DNA of 40,000 nucleotides from Prorocentrum cordatum (lineage: Eukaryota > Sar > Dinophyceae > Prorocentrales > Prorocentraceae): assembly GCA_963575745.1 (NCBI GenBank), contig CAUYUJ010009824.1:402411-442410 (forward strand), in the 5' to 3' direction. Below, piece after piece: positions 29,476-39,654 of this stretch. The notes beneath the pieces are model-generated. The model was not told where the DNA came from. It did not search any database and saw nothing but the letters and a program-made list of their open reading frames with translations. Position numbers and translations under genes: made by a program. Numbering within the stretch: the first letter of the stretch is position 1; each line of letters opens with the position of its first letter.

Positions 29476-29572
29476 GGGGGAGTGAGGGCGGACACTCGTC
29501 GAACCGAAGCTGGTGTCACAGTCGGGGAGTGGGGGCAGACACCCATCAACCCGAAGCTGGGGTCAGCTGGGG
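29476..29572 (+). repeat. Two-copy ~48-bp tandem repeat
   Basis: GGGAGTGAGGGCGGACACTC and GGGAGTGGGGGCAGACACCC start the two copies; each continues to CCGAAGCTGG-GTCA. Confidence 0.8.
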
Positions 29573-30760
29573 CAGCTGCCCAAGGTGTCAATCCGGGGAT
29601 TTGTTGGAGTCTCTTGCAAGAGTTTCTTGTGGCAATCTGTTTGCCCCCTCGGAGCTGGACATAATCGCCTCCTGGTCTCCACTTCGAGCTTTCTTTGGGT
29701 TCTCGTTGGGTCCCAGGGAGCCGTTTCGGGGCCCTTCTGGGCCATTCTTGGGGCTCGTTTGGTCATCTCAAGGCCATCTGGAGGCCTCCATGGCCCGTCG
29801 AAAGTGACTGGGCGAGAAAGGAGACGCCGTCGAGCAAGCTGATTTTTTGAAGCGGTGAATGAGTCTCGGGGCACCCTTGGGAGTCTCCATTGCCACCCTG
29901 GGTTCCTATCTGGAGCCGTGTTGAAGACCACTTCGGCCAAGTTGACATACCTTGCGCCGTCTGGGAGGTCGTGATGAGCTCCCTGGAGCAGTCCATCTCG
30001 GGCCATTACGGACGCTCTGGCTGGTCGCGATTCCCCGCCAAGACCCCTGGGGAGGGGGTAGTCGGAGGGCTTAATGTTTCCCCGGAGAAGAGACAGTTGC
30101 AGTTGATAGGTTGGAAGAGCTCATCTTCAAGAGCGTGGGCTGAATGGTGGGGGGCGTCGGGCGTGGGTGGGGCGGCGTAGAGGCGGGGTCGGGTCTGGAC
30201 AAGGGGGTGGGGCGCATCAAGAAAAGGAGTGTAAGGGCATCGATTAGGGGGTGGGAGACATCGGGGCGCGGTGGGGGGCATGGTGGAAACGGGGCGAGGT
30301 TCCGGGCGTGGAACGGTTGTGGTCAGAGGTCGCAAGAGCGCGAGTCTGGGAGCGTGGGTTGGGGCGGTGGGGGGGATGTCGGGCGCTGTATGGGCGATGG
30401 CGGGCGCGGGGTTCGGTGGAGGCGGGACAGCCTGCGGGTGGGAAGTGGACGGGATGGGGGGGGGGTCTCGAGAGTACGAGTCCAGTGGCGTGGGTCTGGC
30501 GCTGCGGGGACGAGGTGGAGGCGGGGTCGGCTCCGTGCTGAAAATGACCAGGGAGTGGCGTCCCAAGACAGTCAAAGATGTGGGAGTGTCAGACCAGGTA
30601 CGGGCCAGGTGGGGGGGGGCAGGGTCGGTCAGGACATAGAGGGGGTCGGAGGCCTGAAGTGAGTGCAAGCTACGTCCAAAGAGTACCAGCTAAATGGTTC
30701 TAGGAGTCAGGATGCGGTAGCTGGGCCAAGGTAAGAGTTTGCCTCCGCACGCCTCTGCCC
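29573..30760. other. Unassigned region, G-rich second half
   Basis: 29690-29800 holds degenerate units of the inverted CCAAGAGGCC family. 30140-30640 is G-rich (GGTGGGGG, GGGCGTGG); the complementary strand gives a 220-codon Pro/Arg/Thr-rich frame (30006-30668) of low complexity. I do not call a gene. Confidence 0.5.
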
Positions 30761-30769
30761 TTCCTCGTC

Positions 30770-31035
30770 ATCCTCCTCATCGCCCTGATCTTCGTCCCTC
30801 CTCCTCCTCCTCCTCCCCCGTCGTCGTCACCTTCCCCTTCCTTCTCCACCTCCTCCCCCTCCTCCTCCACCCCCTCCTCCTCCTCCACATCCTCCTCCTC
30901 CTCCTCCTCCTCCTCCTCCTCCTCCTCCTCCTCCTCCTCCTCCCTCCTTCCCCCTATTCCTGCCTCTCTTTCGTCCCTCATCCCCCCCCCTGCTCCCTCA
31001 TCCCTCCCCTCTCAACTCATTCGCTTCCCCACCCC
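30770..31035. repeat. CTC/CCT microsatellite
   Basis: Long (CTC)n core at 30885-30945 in a C/T-rich stretch. Confidence 0.95.
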
Positions 31036-31132
31036 TCCATCCCCTGCCGTGGCGGGGGAAAGCAGCCCGAGGGCGGGGGTGGGCAGCAGCGGGGGGAAAT
31101 ACGTGCTCACACGTATCTATGATTGAAAGTAA

Positions 31133-31307
31133 GTGTACACCTTAGGCGATGCTTAAGAAAACTTAAATGTTCGGCCATATTCTCAGTTATTCTTCATGTT
31201 TCAATGTAAATCCTAAGATGTTCATGGAAATGTTGGGTTTTTAATCAAGTTCTGAGACTATAAATTTCTTAACCCATGATTTCTTAAGCATTTCGCAGGG
31301 TGTACGC
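31133..31307. mobile_element. 175-bp AT-rich MITE-like element
   Basis: Imperfect inverted termini of about 28 bp: the left starts GTGTACACC and contains ATGCTTAAGAAA; the right contains TTTCTTAAGCAT and ends GGTGTACGC. The interior is AT-rich (TTCTTCATGTTTCAATG), unlike the GC-rich flanks. No frame. No clear target duplication was found. Confidence 0.7.
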
Positions 31308-32192
31308 CCCATCACCCTGCCCCAGAGCTAATCCGAGTCGTACCTTCAGCAACGAAGGCGTTGGCTTCGAAACCCGCGTTTCCAGTTGATCCGTGCACAG
31401 CTTTTCGCCCGCATCATACGCTAGGCTACGAGACATGTAGAAATGGGGCCGCCCCCCTCTCGGGCTGACTTGGGGGGGGGGGGACGTTAAACGTCACGGA
31501 GTCGATGCGGAGGACCGCCGACGGAGCTTCGGCGGAGTAGAAAACTGCTCCTGGGGGTGATGACAAATCGCGCCCTCCCCCTCTCCGTCCGGCGGGGGGG
31601 GGAGGAGCTAGGAGTCACGGAGGCGGTCCAGAGGACTCGTGGTCGTCGGCTACGCGGCCGGGGCAGGGATGGACAAGATGGTCCCCTCCCCCTTGGAACG
31701 AGTCAAGCGGTGTCACTTGGCATCGCTTGGACGTGTGCATTTTTCCTGTCGGCGAGGACAAGCGAGGAGCATTCTTGATCATTTGGCGGAAAAAAAAACC
31801 GCACGAAACAGAAACAAAAACATAGGGAATGGACGTCCGAGCGATGGCGAGGTCAGGCACCAGCGCTGGAGTCGAGCCGACAGGCCCAGAGATCCAATGT
31901 TTCGTGATTTTTCCATGCGGGGTCCCCGGCAGTCTCGACCCCTCCCCAGGGACCGGCTCCTCCTCCGGAGTCGTTTTCTCACGGCCCTGGCGCCCGGCGA
32001 GAGCCCCTCGAGGCCGAAGAATACGAAAAGCCTCCATCCCGATTGTTTCAATACAGTGCCGTTTTTGATACATGCCCCGCGTGTGGATCATGTATTGGAA
32101 ATGCAGGCATTTTGTGTCAGAAACAACGATGAGCTCATGCATACATTTATTCATACATTAATCGTGCATCAAAATCCTATATGCTCAATTAC
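31308..32192. other. Unassigned 885-nt stretch
   Basis: G-rich near 31470-31620. From 31639 both strands are open for 180-220 codons (the + frame runs into the next element at 32193, the - frame ends at 31615), so neither is preferred. The + reading includes VHFSCRRGQARSILDHLAEK; the - reading includes MIHTRGMYQKRHCIETIGM. No domain is recognised. Confidence 0.35.
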
Positions 32193-32775
32193 CCCAGTGC
32201 GACCCTACCTAGAAGTCGGATCCCCTAGGAAAGCAGCATTGGTTGCTATGCTATGCTATGCCATGCCATGCTATGCTGCGCTATGCTATGCTATGCTATG
32301 CTAAGGCTATGCTATGATATGCGCTATGCTCTGCTATGCTCGGGTATGCTATGCTATGCTATGCTATGCTCTGCTGCGCTGTGCTATGCTGTGCTGTGCT
32401 GCGCTGTACTATGCTATGATATGCTACGCTATGCTATGCTGCGCTATGCTATGCTATGCTGGGTTATGCTATGATATGCCGTGCTGCGCTATGCTATACT
32501 ACGCTCTGCTATGCTCTGCTGTGCTCTGCTATGCTAAAGCTCGGCGAATCTAATATCAAGGTAAGCTAAGCTAAGATAAACCTGAGCTAAGATGAAGCTA
32601 ATCTAATCCAATATTAGATAAGCTAAGCTAAGATGAGATAAGCAACGCTAAGCAAAGGGGACGTAACTGAGGGAACCGCGGGGCGGATGCCGGGGGAACC
32701 GCCCGGGGCGTTTTACACTGCCCGGCTCCTTTGAGCTAAGACAGTAAGAACCCCTCTAGGCAGAGCCTAGGTAGG
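32193..32775. mobile_element. Pentamer-core element, copy 2
   Basis: Same ends as copy 1: CCCAGTGCGACCCTACCTAG and CCCCTAGGAAAGCAGCATT on the left; GAACCGCCCGGGGCG, CACTGCCCGG, AGTAAGAACC and CTAGGCAGAGCCTAGGTAGG on the right. The core differs: 32255-32535 is GCTAT pentamers with GCTGC, GCTGT and GATAT variants, switching to GCTAA-type units at 32535-32660. Conserved ends with a changed pentamer argue that ends and core evolve separately. CCTAGGTAGG at 32766-32775 pairs with CCTACCTAG at 32204-32212. Confidence 0.8.
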
Positions 32776-33285
32776 GAAAAATCCCATGTATTAAAAACTG
32801 CCCTGTACGTTGGATCTCTGGGGGAGCCAGCCGCACGGCAGCGTCGTGCTGCCTCAGCGCGGCGGCGGCGCCGGCGCGGACGGCCCGGGCGGGGCACAGA
32901 GGAAGCCGCCCCCCAGGGGGCCTCGCCTCGGGCCCTCGGCTGAGGCCTCGCAGCAGGCAGCCCGCGGTGCGGGACTCCACGCGGTCGATGCCGAGTGCAA
33001 GCCCAGACCCCCTCGAGTAATGAGAAGCTCAAGATGCCAGGCGTTTCACCACTGTCGAACTCTGCCTAGGGGGGACCTTCGCCGGGCCTCGAGACCGTAG
33101 GAACACGACTCGGGATGGCAAGCCGGTCCTGGGGAAGGGGTCCAGGCTTCTGGGGGTCGACGTCATGAGAAAGGGCATGGTGTCGGGGGTCGGGGAACGA
33201 AGGTCACGTCCTCAAGGATTGGATGCCATTGCGAAATCATACCGACCTCTAGGGGGGGCCGGGCCGCAAGGCGGACCACAGGGCC
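32776..33285. other. Unassigned GC-rich stretch
   Basis: After the element, 32790-33160 is GC-rich mixed sequence with short open frames on both strands and no recognised domain. 33160-33285 leads into the minisatellite. Confidence 0.4.
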
Positions 33286-33497
33286 AGAGAAGCAAGGACA
33301 AGAAGGCCGGAAGTCCAGATGACCAGAGGCCCAGGGGGCCGGAGAAGCGAAGAACCGGAGGACCAGAGAACCAGAGGAGCAGAAGACCAGAGGACCACAG
33401 GTCCGGAGGACCAGAGGATTGGAGAAGCAAAGGACCAACGGACGGGAGGACCGGAGGACCGGCGGACGGACCGGAGGACCAGAGGGCCGGATGACCA
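33286..33497. repeat. GGACCAGAGGACCGG minisatellite, copy 1
   Basis: Degenerate 8-10 bp units (GGACCAGAG, GACCGGAG). The same units recur at 35540-35640. Frames are open on both strands as Arg/Gly/Pro/Glu or Ser/Gly/Pro/Leu; no gene. Confidence 0.85.
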
Positions 33498-33780
33498 CTG
33501 CAGGGGGCCATAACACTTGTAAGCGCTTAGCAAATAAACGCAGTCAAACTACAGTGATCAGGCATTTGTAAGTCCTACTCGAAGTATATAACAGCACATA
33601 AGTGGTTACTAAGTCATCATAGGCAGACGCATGCTGTTACACATAGTTTTCGATTAGTTTTGCTAACTGGTGTTGCATATGTTAATTTATGCTAACTCTT
33701 GGGAGCTTATGTTCACTCGTGTTAATTGATGATACACTACGACAACTCATGTTAACTTCTAAAAAAGGTGACATTTTCAG
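33498..33780. other. AT-richer stretch with degenerate TTAACT-like words
   Basis: Words such as CATGTTAACT, TATGCTAACT and GTGTTAATT recur at irregular intervals (33670-33760). No gene seen. Confidence 0.5.
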
Positions 33781-33805
33781 CACAGCCTCCTATTTTTTCT
33801 TCTCC

Positions 33806-33950
33806 TGTTGCCCCCCTCCTCCTCCTCCTCCTCCTCCTCCTTCTCTTCCTCCTCCTTCTCTTCCTCCTCCTCCTCGTCCTCCTCCTCCTCTTCCTCCTCC
33901 CCCTCCTCCTCCTCCTCCTCCTCCTCCTCCTCCTCCTCCTCCTCTCGCTC
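33806..33950. repeat. CTC microsatellite
   Basis: (CTC)n with CTT variants; the complement is a GAG tract. Confidence 0.95.
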
Positions 33951-34134
33951 TTTTTTAAACGTCAGCCCTCTGGCACACAATACTACAACCATTGCTTCTA
34001 TAGCTGCTACTTCTATGTCCTTCGTCCGGCCTTGTTTTTCTGTACAAGCGATTATTTTCAGCGAACCTTCAAGGTGTGAGTCCAGCGTACCTTCAGCGTA
34101 CCTTCGCGTACCTTAGCGTTAGTTCCCAACCATC

Positions 34135-35203
34135 CTGTGGTGTTGGGTCCTCGTTTTGAAGAGACAGCGCCCCGCGTTCACTCCTTCTCCTCCTCCCACT
34201 GCCCCCTTCCTCCTCCCCTCCTCCTCCTCCTCCTCCTCATCCTCATCCTCATCATCGTCATCGTCATCGTCATCGTCATCATCATCACCATCATCATCAT
34301 CACCGGTATCGTCGTCATCATCATCGTCGTCATCATCACCATCATTGTCGTCATCATCGTCGTCATCGTCGTCGTCATCATCGCCATCATCGTCGTCGTC
34401 ACCATCATCGCCATCATCATCATCTCCTTGCCTCTGCCCTCCGCATGTCTCTGTTTCGGCTCGCCCAGCACAGCGTTTCGTGGCCTCATAAGGAGCTCCA
34501 CCGAAGGCGCCAGTAGCAAGGTTCGCATGGCGGCTTAGGGCCATTTCGGCGCACTCCTCACAAGGATCGTGGCACCGTGGGGAGCTCCACCGAAGGTGCC
34601 AGTGGCAGGGTTCGCATGGCGGCCTCGGGCCATTTCGGCACACCCCTCACGAGGACCGTGGCCCCATAAGGAGCTTCACCGGAGGCGCTAGTGGAGTATT
34701 CGCATGGCGGCCTCGGGCCATTTGGGCACACACCTCACGAGGATCGTGGCCCCATGGGGCGCTCCACCGAAGTCCCCAGTGGCAGGGTTCGCATGGCGAC
34801 CTCTGGCAATTTCTGCACACCCCTCACAAGGATTGTGGCCCAATACGGTGCCACGATCCTTTGGAGGGGTGCACCGAAATGGCCCGAAGCCGCCATGCGA
34901 ACCCTGCCACTGGGGCCTTCGGTGGAGTTCCCTATGGGGTCACGAAACGCCGTGCTGGGTGTGCCGAAACAGAGACATGCGGAAGGCAGAGGCAAGGAAA
35001 TGATGATAGTGATGATGACGATGATGGCGATGACGACGACGACGATGACGATGACGGCGATGATTATGACGACGATGATAGTGATGATGACGATGATGAT
35101 GGTGATGATGACGATGACGATGACGGTGACGATGATGATGACGATAATGATGATAGTGATGATGACGATGATGATGGTCATGATGATGATGATTATGATG
35201 ATG

Positions 35204-35294
<91 letters not shown>

Positions 35295-35335
35295 GAGGCG
35301 GAGGGAGGGGGCAGTCGCCGAGGAGGAGACGGAGG
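34135..35335. mobile_element. Fold-back copy of the composite 90-bp-repeat element
   Basis: The head (34135-34190) matches 1831-1885. A CTC then CAT/CGT microsatellite follows to 34427, then 90-bp-family units. At about 34845 the sequence turns round: 34845-35005 is the reverse complement of 34427-34583 (about 90% identity; shared CCGCATGTCTCTGTTTCGGC block), and the GATGAC tract at 35005-35295 is the complement of the left CAT tract. Total arm length is about 350 bp with a 260-bp loop of about three 90-bp units. The head is not repeated at the right end. Asp-rich, Met/Thr-rich and His-rich frames here are microsatellite artefacts. Confidence 0.8.
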
Positions 35336-35539
35336 AGCCAATGCCCGCCTCCAACCTAGAAAACGTATGAAACCTATGAAAATGTATGAACACTTATGTT
35401 GGGTTAGCAGAAACTTTCGCTGACATATGTTTTGGGTGCAACCACTGTACATTCAGAAACACATGTTGCCGCCCGTAAGCGCAACAACATTGTTGCAGGC
35501 AGTGTTATAAGCCAAGAAGAGGCAACACCCGCGAAGCAG
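35336..35539. other. Short unassigned spacer
   Basis: Mixed sequence with three AACGTATGA/AATGTATGAA-like words at 35363-35390. No gene. Confidence 0.4.
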
Positions 35540-35640
35540 GACCAGAGGACCGGAGGACCGGCGGCCAAGAAGACCAGAGGACTAGAGGACCCGAGGACCA
35601 GAGGACCGGAGGACCGAAGTACCGGAGGACCGGAGCACAC
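35540..35640. repeat. GGACCAGAGGACCGG minisatellite, copy 2
   Basis: Same unit family as 33286-33497, about 100 bp. Confidence 0.85.
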
Positions 35641-35657
35641 TGGCAGAGGTTTTTTGA

Positions 35658-35861
35658 TTAGGGGCAACGATAGGGGGGGATAGGCATAGGGGGGGGATGC
35701 ATCGACCCTCAATCACCCAATGATCGCCGATAGGTGCCCAATAGCCCCAACCTCCCCGGGAATGTGCGGATTCAGTATCGGAGGCCTATCGCAGATGTAT
35801 CGCCGATTCCAGGTCGATGTTTCCCCCCCTTTTCCCTATCCCCCCATTTCGTTGCCCCTCA
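35658..35861. mobile_element. ~200-bp MITE-like element with long inverted ends
   Basis: Inverted termini of about 47 bp: left 35661-35707 (GGGGCAACGATAGGGGGGAT ... CATCGACC), right 35812-35858 (GGTCGATG ... CCATTTCGTTGCCCC). They differ by a few substitutions. No frame inside; no certain target duplication. Confidence 0.75.
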
Positions 35862-36184
35862 CTAGAATATCCACAATCTCAGGGTTAACGTACCAAAAGC
35901 GGCTCAGCGGAACGATTCAGGGTTGTGCGGCCGCAACAGTCACGTTGATCCGCGGTGCAGAAGTCCCTGGAATGATGTCTTGACAGGATTGGTGATCGTG
36001 AAGACGCAGCAGTCATTTCACTCGCGGCGTTGAAATTCTGGGAACGGTGTTTTGGCACGTTTGAAAGTTTGCACACGGTTGTCCCCCAACGGGGTATTTT
36101 CTGTAGTAAACATGAATCGTAGGGGCCTGCGAAGAGGGAGTTCGGAGGGAGGGCGTATTCAAACATCATTGATGCACCTTGGGT
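35862..36184. other. Unassigned 320-nt stretch
   Basis: No repeat and no convincing open frame. Related words GTCCCTGGAATGATGT (35966) and TTCTGGGAACGGTGTT (36036) hint at an old tandem repeat. Confidence 0.4.
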
Positions 36185-36605
36185 ATACACTGGTCCTCCT
36201 CCTTTCCCTCCTTTTCGTCCTCCTCCTCCCCCTTCTCTTCTTCCCCTCCTCTCCCCCTCTCCTCCCCCCTCCTCCTCTCCTCCTCCTCCCCTTCCCTTCC
36301 TCCTCCTCCTCCTCTTCCTCTTCCCCGTCCCCCCCTTTCTCCCCCTTCTACAGCCGGCCGATTTCGAGCGGAGTTCGTAGTGTCGTTCTTCTCTTCCCTC
36401 TTCCTATCCCTCCTCCTCCTCCTCCTTTTCGTCCCTCTCCACTTCCTCCTCCTCCTCCTTCTCGTCCTCCTTCTCTTCCTCCTCCTCTTCCTCCTCCTCG
36501 TCCTCCCCTTCTACCTCCTCCTCTTTCCCCTCCCCCATGCCCCCCCTTCCTCCCTCCCCCCTCGTCCATTTCCTCCTGCTTGTCCTGCTCCTCCTCCTAC
36601 CTCCT
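36185..36605. repeat. ~420-bp pyrimidine tract
   Basis: CTC/CTT/CCC-rich on the + strand throughout, running directly into the candidate acceptor CTCGCCAAG at 36608-36616. It could serve as an extreme polypyrimidine tract. Confidence 0.85.
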
Positions 36606-36616
36606 CCTCGCCAAGA

Positions 36617-36912
36617 AGCAGAACGAAGAAGCAGAGATCCTTCAAGAAGCAAAACGCTTTTCGGTGGTGAAGCAGCGACAGTGGCAGCCTGATGCCCATC
36701 GTACCGACCCGAGCGCAATTTGGGACGATTTGGCTCTCCCAGAATTCCAGGTGCAATGGACGTCGACGGGCTCCACGCGAAAGTATCGAGAGCAGCGAGA
36801 CGCACTCTTGGAGCGACGGCGGCACGAGCGACGAGCAGCAGCAGCAACAGCAGAGGAATATCGGCAGCAATGTCGAGATCTGGATCGGATCACTCAGCGT
36901 GAGAAGCGTTGA
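36617..36912 (+). CDS. Candidate exon of a charged, helix-rich protein; reading continues past TGA
   Basis: Reads KKQNEEAEILQEAKRFSVVK, then QPDAHRTDPSAIWDDLALPE, and ends RQQCRDLDRITQREKR at a TGA. It is Glu/Arg/Gln-rich with helical spacing and not a simple repeat, apart from a CAG run giving AAAATAEE. The same frame continues after the TGA as LEEAKLHARDNDTSNLCEWS until 36978, so the stop may be a mutation or the exon may end earlier. The boundary with the CT tract sets the start. Family unknown. Confidence 0.45.
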
Positions 36913-37960
36913 CTTGAAGAGGCGAAGCTACATGCGCGTGACAACGACACCAGCAACCTCTGCGAGTGGTCTACGCGATAGGAGCGAGGTGCCGTGGACC
37001 ACGGCAGCGGGCCTTCGACAACACTCCAGACTCGTAGTGCACAAGCCTGCAGGGGTGGGAGGACACCATGAAGGCATCAGCTCGTGACGGAGGTTTCTCA
37101 ACAAAAGTGCTGCAATCGCCAGATGAGCCCGCACTCCCTGAACTTGAGTGCCTTGAAGAGAGGATGGTCCAGAGATTTTCGGAGGAGCCCGGGCATCTTT
37201 GGCGAGGGATGAATGGTTTTGAACATTGGTCAACTTCGTCGTGCTGCCAGGCGCCGCTAGGCGCCGAGCCACTCCCCTCCAGCTGAACTGAGGCACTGGA
37301 TCTGTCAGCACGCGCCCAAGCTGATGACTGGGGAATTGCATTTCGCGGGCGATCTTTCAGATAAGCAGCCTGAGAGGGCAGAGGCTGGCATGCACGTGCA
37401 CTGTCCGCATTTCACAACGCCTTTTCGGTGCCTTTTCTGGCTGTTTCGGGCCAAGTCGAGGACCCTCTCTCGCTGGCACTGGAGTAGGACCTCTCAGCTC
37501 TCTCAGGTGGATCAAAAACGTGGGACCAAAGCTATGCGACCAACCCGTTGTTATTGTCGTCTGGAGAACGCGTGGTATCGGGGCCTCTAATTTCGTAGTG
37601 AGCATCCCCCCCTACCACCTCATGCACATGGGCATGCGCGACGTCGGTCTAGACAGAACGCATAATTCGCAGCGAAGGCGCACAGCTGGCGTCCGAAGAA
37701 GCTGGGAGTCTCTCACAGCTTGGTCAAGAGGGATATGTCGAACGAGGCCTCCCATGCCGAACTTGCTCGCGCGGTGCTCTCGGTCACCCCGCCCCCTCGG
37801 GATAGGGTGGTCTTGCGCCAGCTGCGCAAGGGGGCGGCGATGGAGATTCGGGCGGGAGAGGGGACAGGCCACTTTCAACCTGATCACGGATCTGGGATGG
37901 GGGGCGGGAGCGCTGGTGAATTGTTCGTTCTAAGTTTTTCTGCGGCCTGTTGAAGCTTAG
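36913..37960 (+). other. Unassigned, possibly decayed coding region
   Basis: Mixed-composition sequence with short open stretches in changing + frames (for example LVKRDMSNEASHAELARAVL near 37725-37785 and MRDVGLDRTHN near 37634), broken by stops. It may be eroded exons joined to the frames at 36617 and 37961. Not resolved. Confidence 0.3.
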
Positions 37961-38188
37961 CACGATCGGATTCTGGAGCGGACAGACCTTGCCCAGACGG
38001 CTGACACGGCTGCGCCAGTGGAGCTTGCGAGCGTTGCCAGCCTCATGGCCTGCGCTTTGACCGATGAGTTGCACGCCGCTTCGGTTAGAGACTGCGCTGA
38101 CGACATGCGCCAGACCGTGCCCCTGCGCGCCCCGTCGAGGCCCGGCGCAAATTCCCGGGCCCACACTCGATCCTGGACCAGAGGTTAG
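37961..38188 (+). CDS. Candidate exon, unknown function
   Basis: After CTTAG (possible acceptor) the frame reads HDRILERTDLAQTADTAAPV, then ELASVASLMACALTDELHAA, then SVRDCADDMRQTV and a Pro/Arg/Ser end to TAG. Non-repetitive with amphipathic helix character. No recognised domain. Confidence 0.4.
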   Translation, partial: HDRILERTDLAQTADTAAPVELASVASLMACALTDELHAASVRDCADDMRQTVPLRAPSRPGANSRAHTRSWTRG

Positions 38189-38649
38189 AGGACGGAGGGG
38201 GGCGCCCGCAAAATTCGAATCAAGAAACTTGCATGCGTGTCATGACGGTATCACCCGAGTCCTGCTTTCGCGTAGTGAGCCTGTGCTTGGCGTCGTTGTT
38301 GCCGAAAGCCTGCGCTTGGGTGGGGCGGGGCAACTGGCGGGGGGCATCTCGGCAGAAGTCAAGGGCGGGGTGAAGGCTGCGCGTTGGGCATGAAGGAGGA
38401 TGGGGCGGTTCCGGGAGGTAGCGCAATTTTTTCGCCTGAGGAGGATGGCGCTCAAGGGTATTATCCTTTCCGCGGCCTCCTCAGGGCACGAGGCCCACCT
38501 GTTTGGAGAGCAGGGCCCTGGCAGATTCGACGCAGTTTTCTTTGGGGCCGCACGGGCGTTCTCGAGGGATCGCGAACCATAATTTGTTACGGGCGCAGCA
38601 GACGGCGCGCGGTAGAAGTGCCGCTCGCCCCCGGGAGCCACGCGTCTGC
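38189..38649. other. Unassigned spacer between convergent candidate exons
   Basis: A 60-codon + frame from 38400 (GRFREVAQFFRLRRMALKGI onward) and a minus frame both stay open here. Neither has supporting features. Confidence 0.3.
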
Positions 38650-39195
38650 CAAAAATGAGAGTCGCCGCCTCCAGAGTTGAGATGTCAGTGCGAAGTCTTC
38701 GCCAAATGGCCACGTTTCGCGCCGTGCCCCCAGGATGGCAGGCAGCCCCCTGGAAGCCCTCTTCGGGGCCCTCGACGGCCTTGAGGAGGGCGACGCTCTC
38801 TTGGAAGACGGGTCCGTTACCCAGGGGGAGCCCGTGGGCTCAGCAGGTCCAGAAGGACCCCCGGGCCCTGCAGTACCTGGATGGGGGACTCGGAGTTCTT
38901 GGAGGCGCACTCGGCGACGAACATGATCGCCCGGGATGCGGCAGGGCGGAACCTAGGCAAGTACAACCCAGAGAAGCCCCGCAAGGTGTCTGAGGTTCGC
39001 GGCCCCCACAGATGCAATCCACAGGATGGCCCTGATCCTGCCCCTCCTGAGGCCCATGTCTTCGAGTTTCCCGGAGAAGGCCCCGTCGGCATCAGTGGGC
39101 AAGTATTCTTCGGCAAGGGCACCCGTATAAGTGCTCATCCGGTCCATCATCCCGCCCGTGAGCCACGGGCCCCAGCGCGTCTTGGCGGCCCCCAC
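38650..39195 (-). CDS. Minus-strand candidate exons, possibly armadillo/HEAT-like helical repeats
   Basis: From 39195 downward the minus strand reads AAKTRWGPWLTGG, MMDRMSTYTGALAEEYLPTD, then RGRIRAILWIASVGAANLRH. A frame change near 38985-38955 (a TGCCTAG acceptor is possible) leads to RPAASRAIMFVAECASKNSE, then SPIQVLQGPGVLLDLLSP. A possible GT donor after that leads to SVALLKAVEGPEEGFQGAAC and RRLRTDISTLEAATLIFG. The rhythm A-ILWIAS...NLRHLAG and AIMFVAECASKN...LQGPGVLLDLLS resembles armadillo-type helices; this is pattern resemblance only. Introns are very short or the frames are broken. Confidence 0.4.
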
Positions 39196-39654
39196 TCAGC
39201 ATCCACATTGCACGTCGACGTTCGAGAACCAGGTCACTGCCAAGCGACGCGTTGCCACGTTTCTTAGGAAGCGCAGGTGCTGGACAGATTGGAGCCCGCA
39301 TGTCCCAGAGGCAATCGCCCCGTCTGAGTTGCATTGCCCCTTCTGCTTGGACCTCGCGACTCAGCGCCTCAGCGTTTCGCGCGCGACATGCCCCGCGGCT
39401 CAAGGAAGACCGCACCTTTCGAGAGCGTGGCCGAAGTGCGGCCTCACAATGGCGACGTGCGCGCGCCGCCAGCCCCTGACTTAATCGATCTATGACAAGA
39501 CTCCGCCCGATGGGTCTGGCCGCGCGCGCCCTCAGCGCGGGGGCCGTCGACAGGGCCCGCGCCTCGCGCTCGCGCAGCGGCGGGCGGGTCGGAGGAGGTC
39601 GTCGAGGGCGCCCTCAGGCCCTGGAGGGGCGGCCCCCTGAGCCGGCAAACCCCC
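39196..39654. other. Unassigned 459-nt stretch
   Basis: Short open frames on both strands without clear character; very GC-rich from 39520 on. Confidence 0.35.

Noticed and set aside
30006-30668. 220-codon minus-strand Pro/Thr/Arg-rich frame
   Set aside because: Low complexity over a G-rich stretch; no domain or exon signals.
32255-32660. Reading of the GCTAT pentamers as a Cys/Tyr/Met/Leu-rich protein
   Set aside because: Pentamer repeat, open only because its 15-nt frame cycle lacks stops in some frames; lies inside the mobile-like element.
34238-35370. Asp-, Met/Thr-, Ile/Val- and His-rich frames
   Set aside because: Translations of the CAT/GATGAC microsatellites in different frames.
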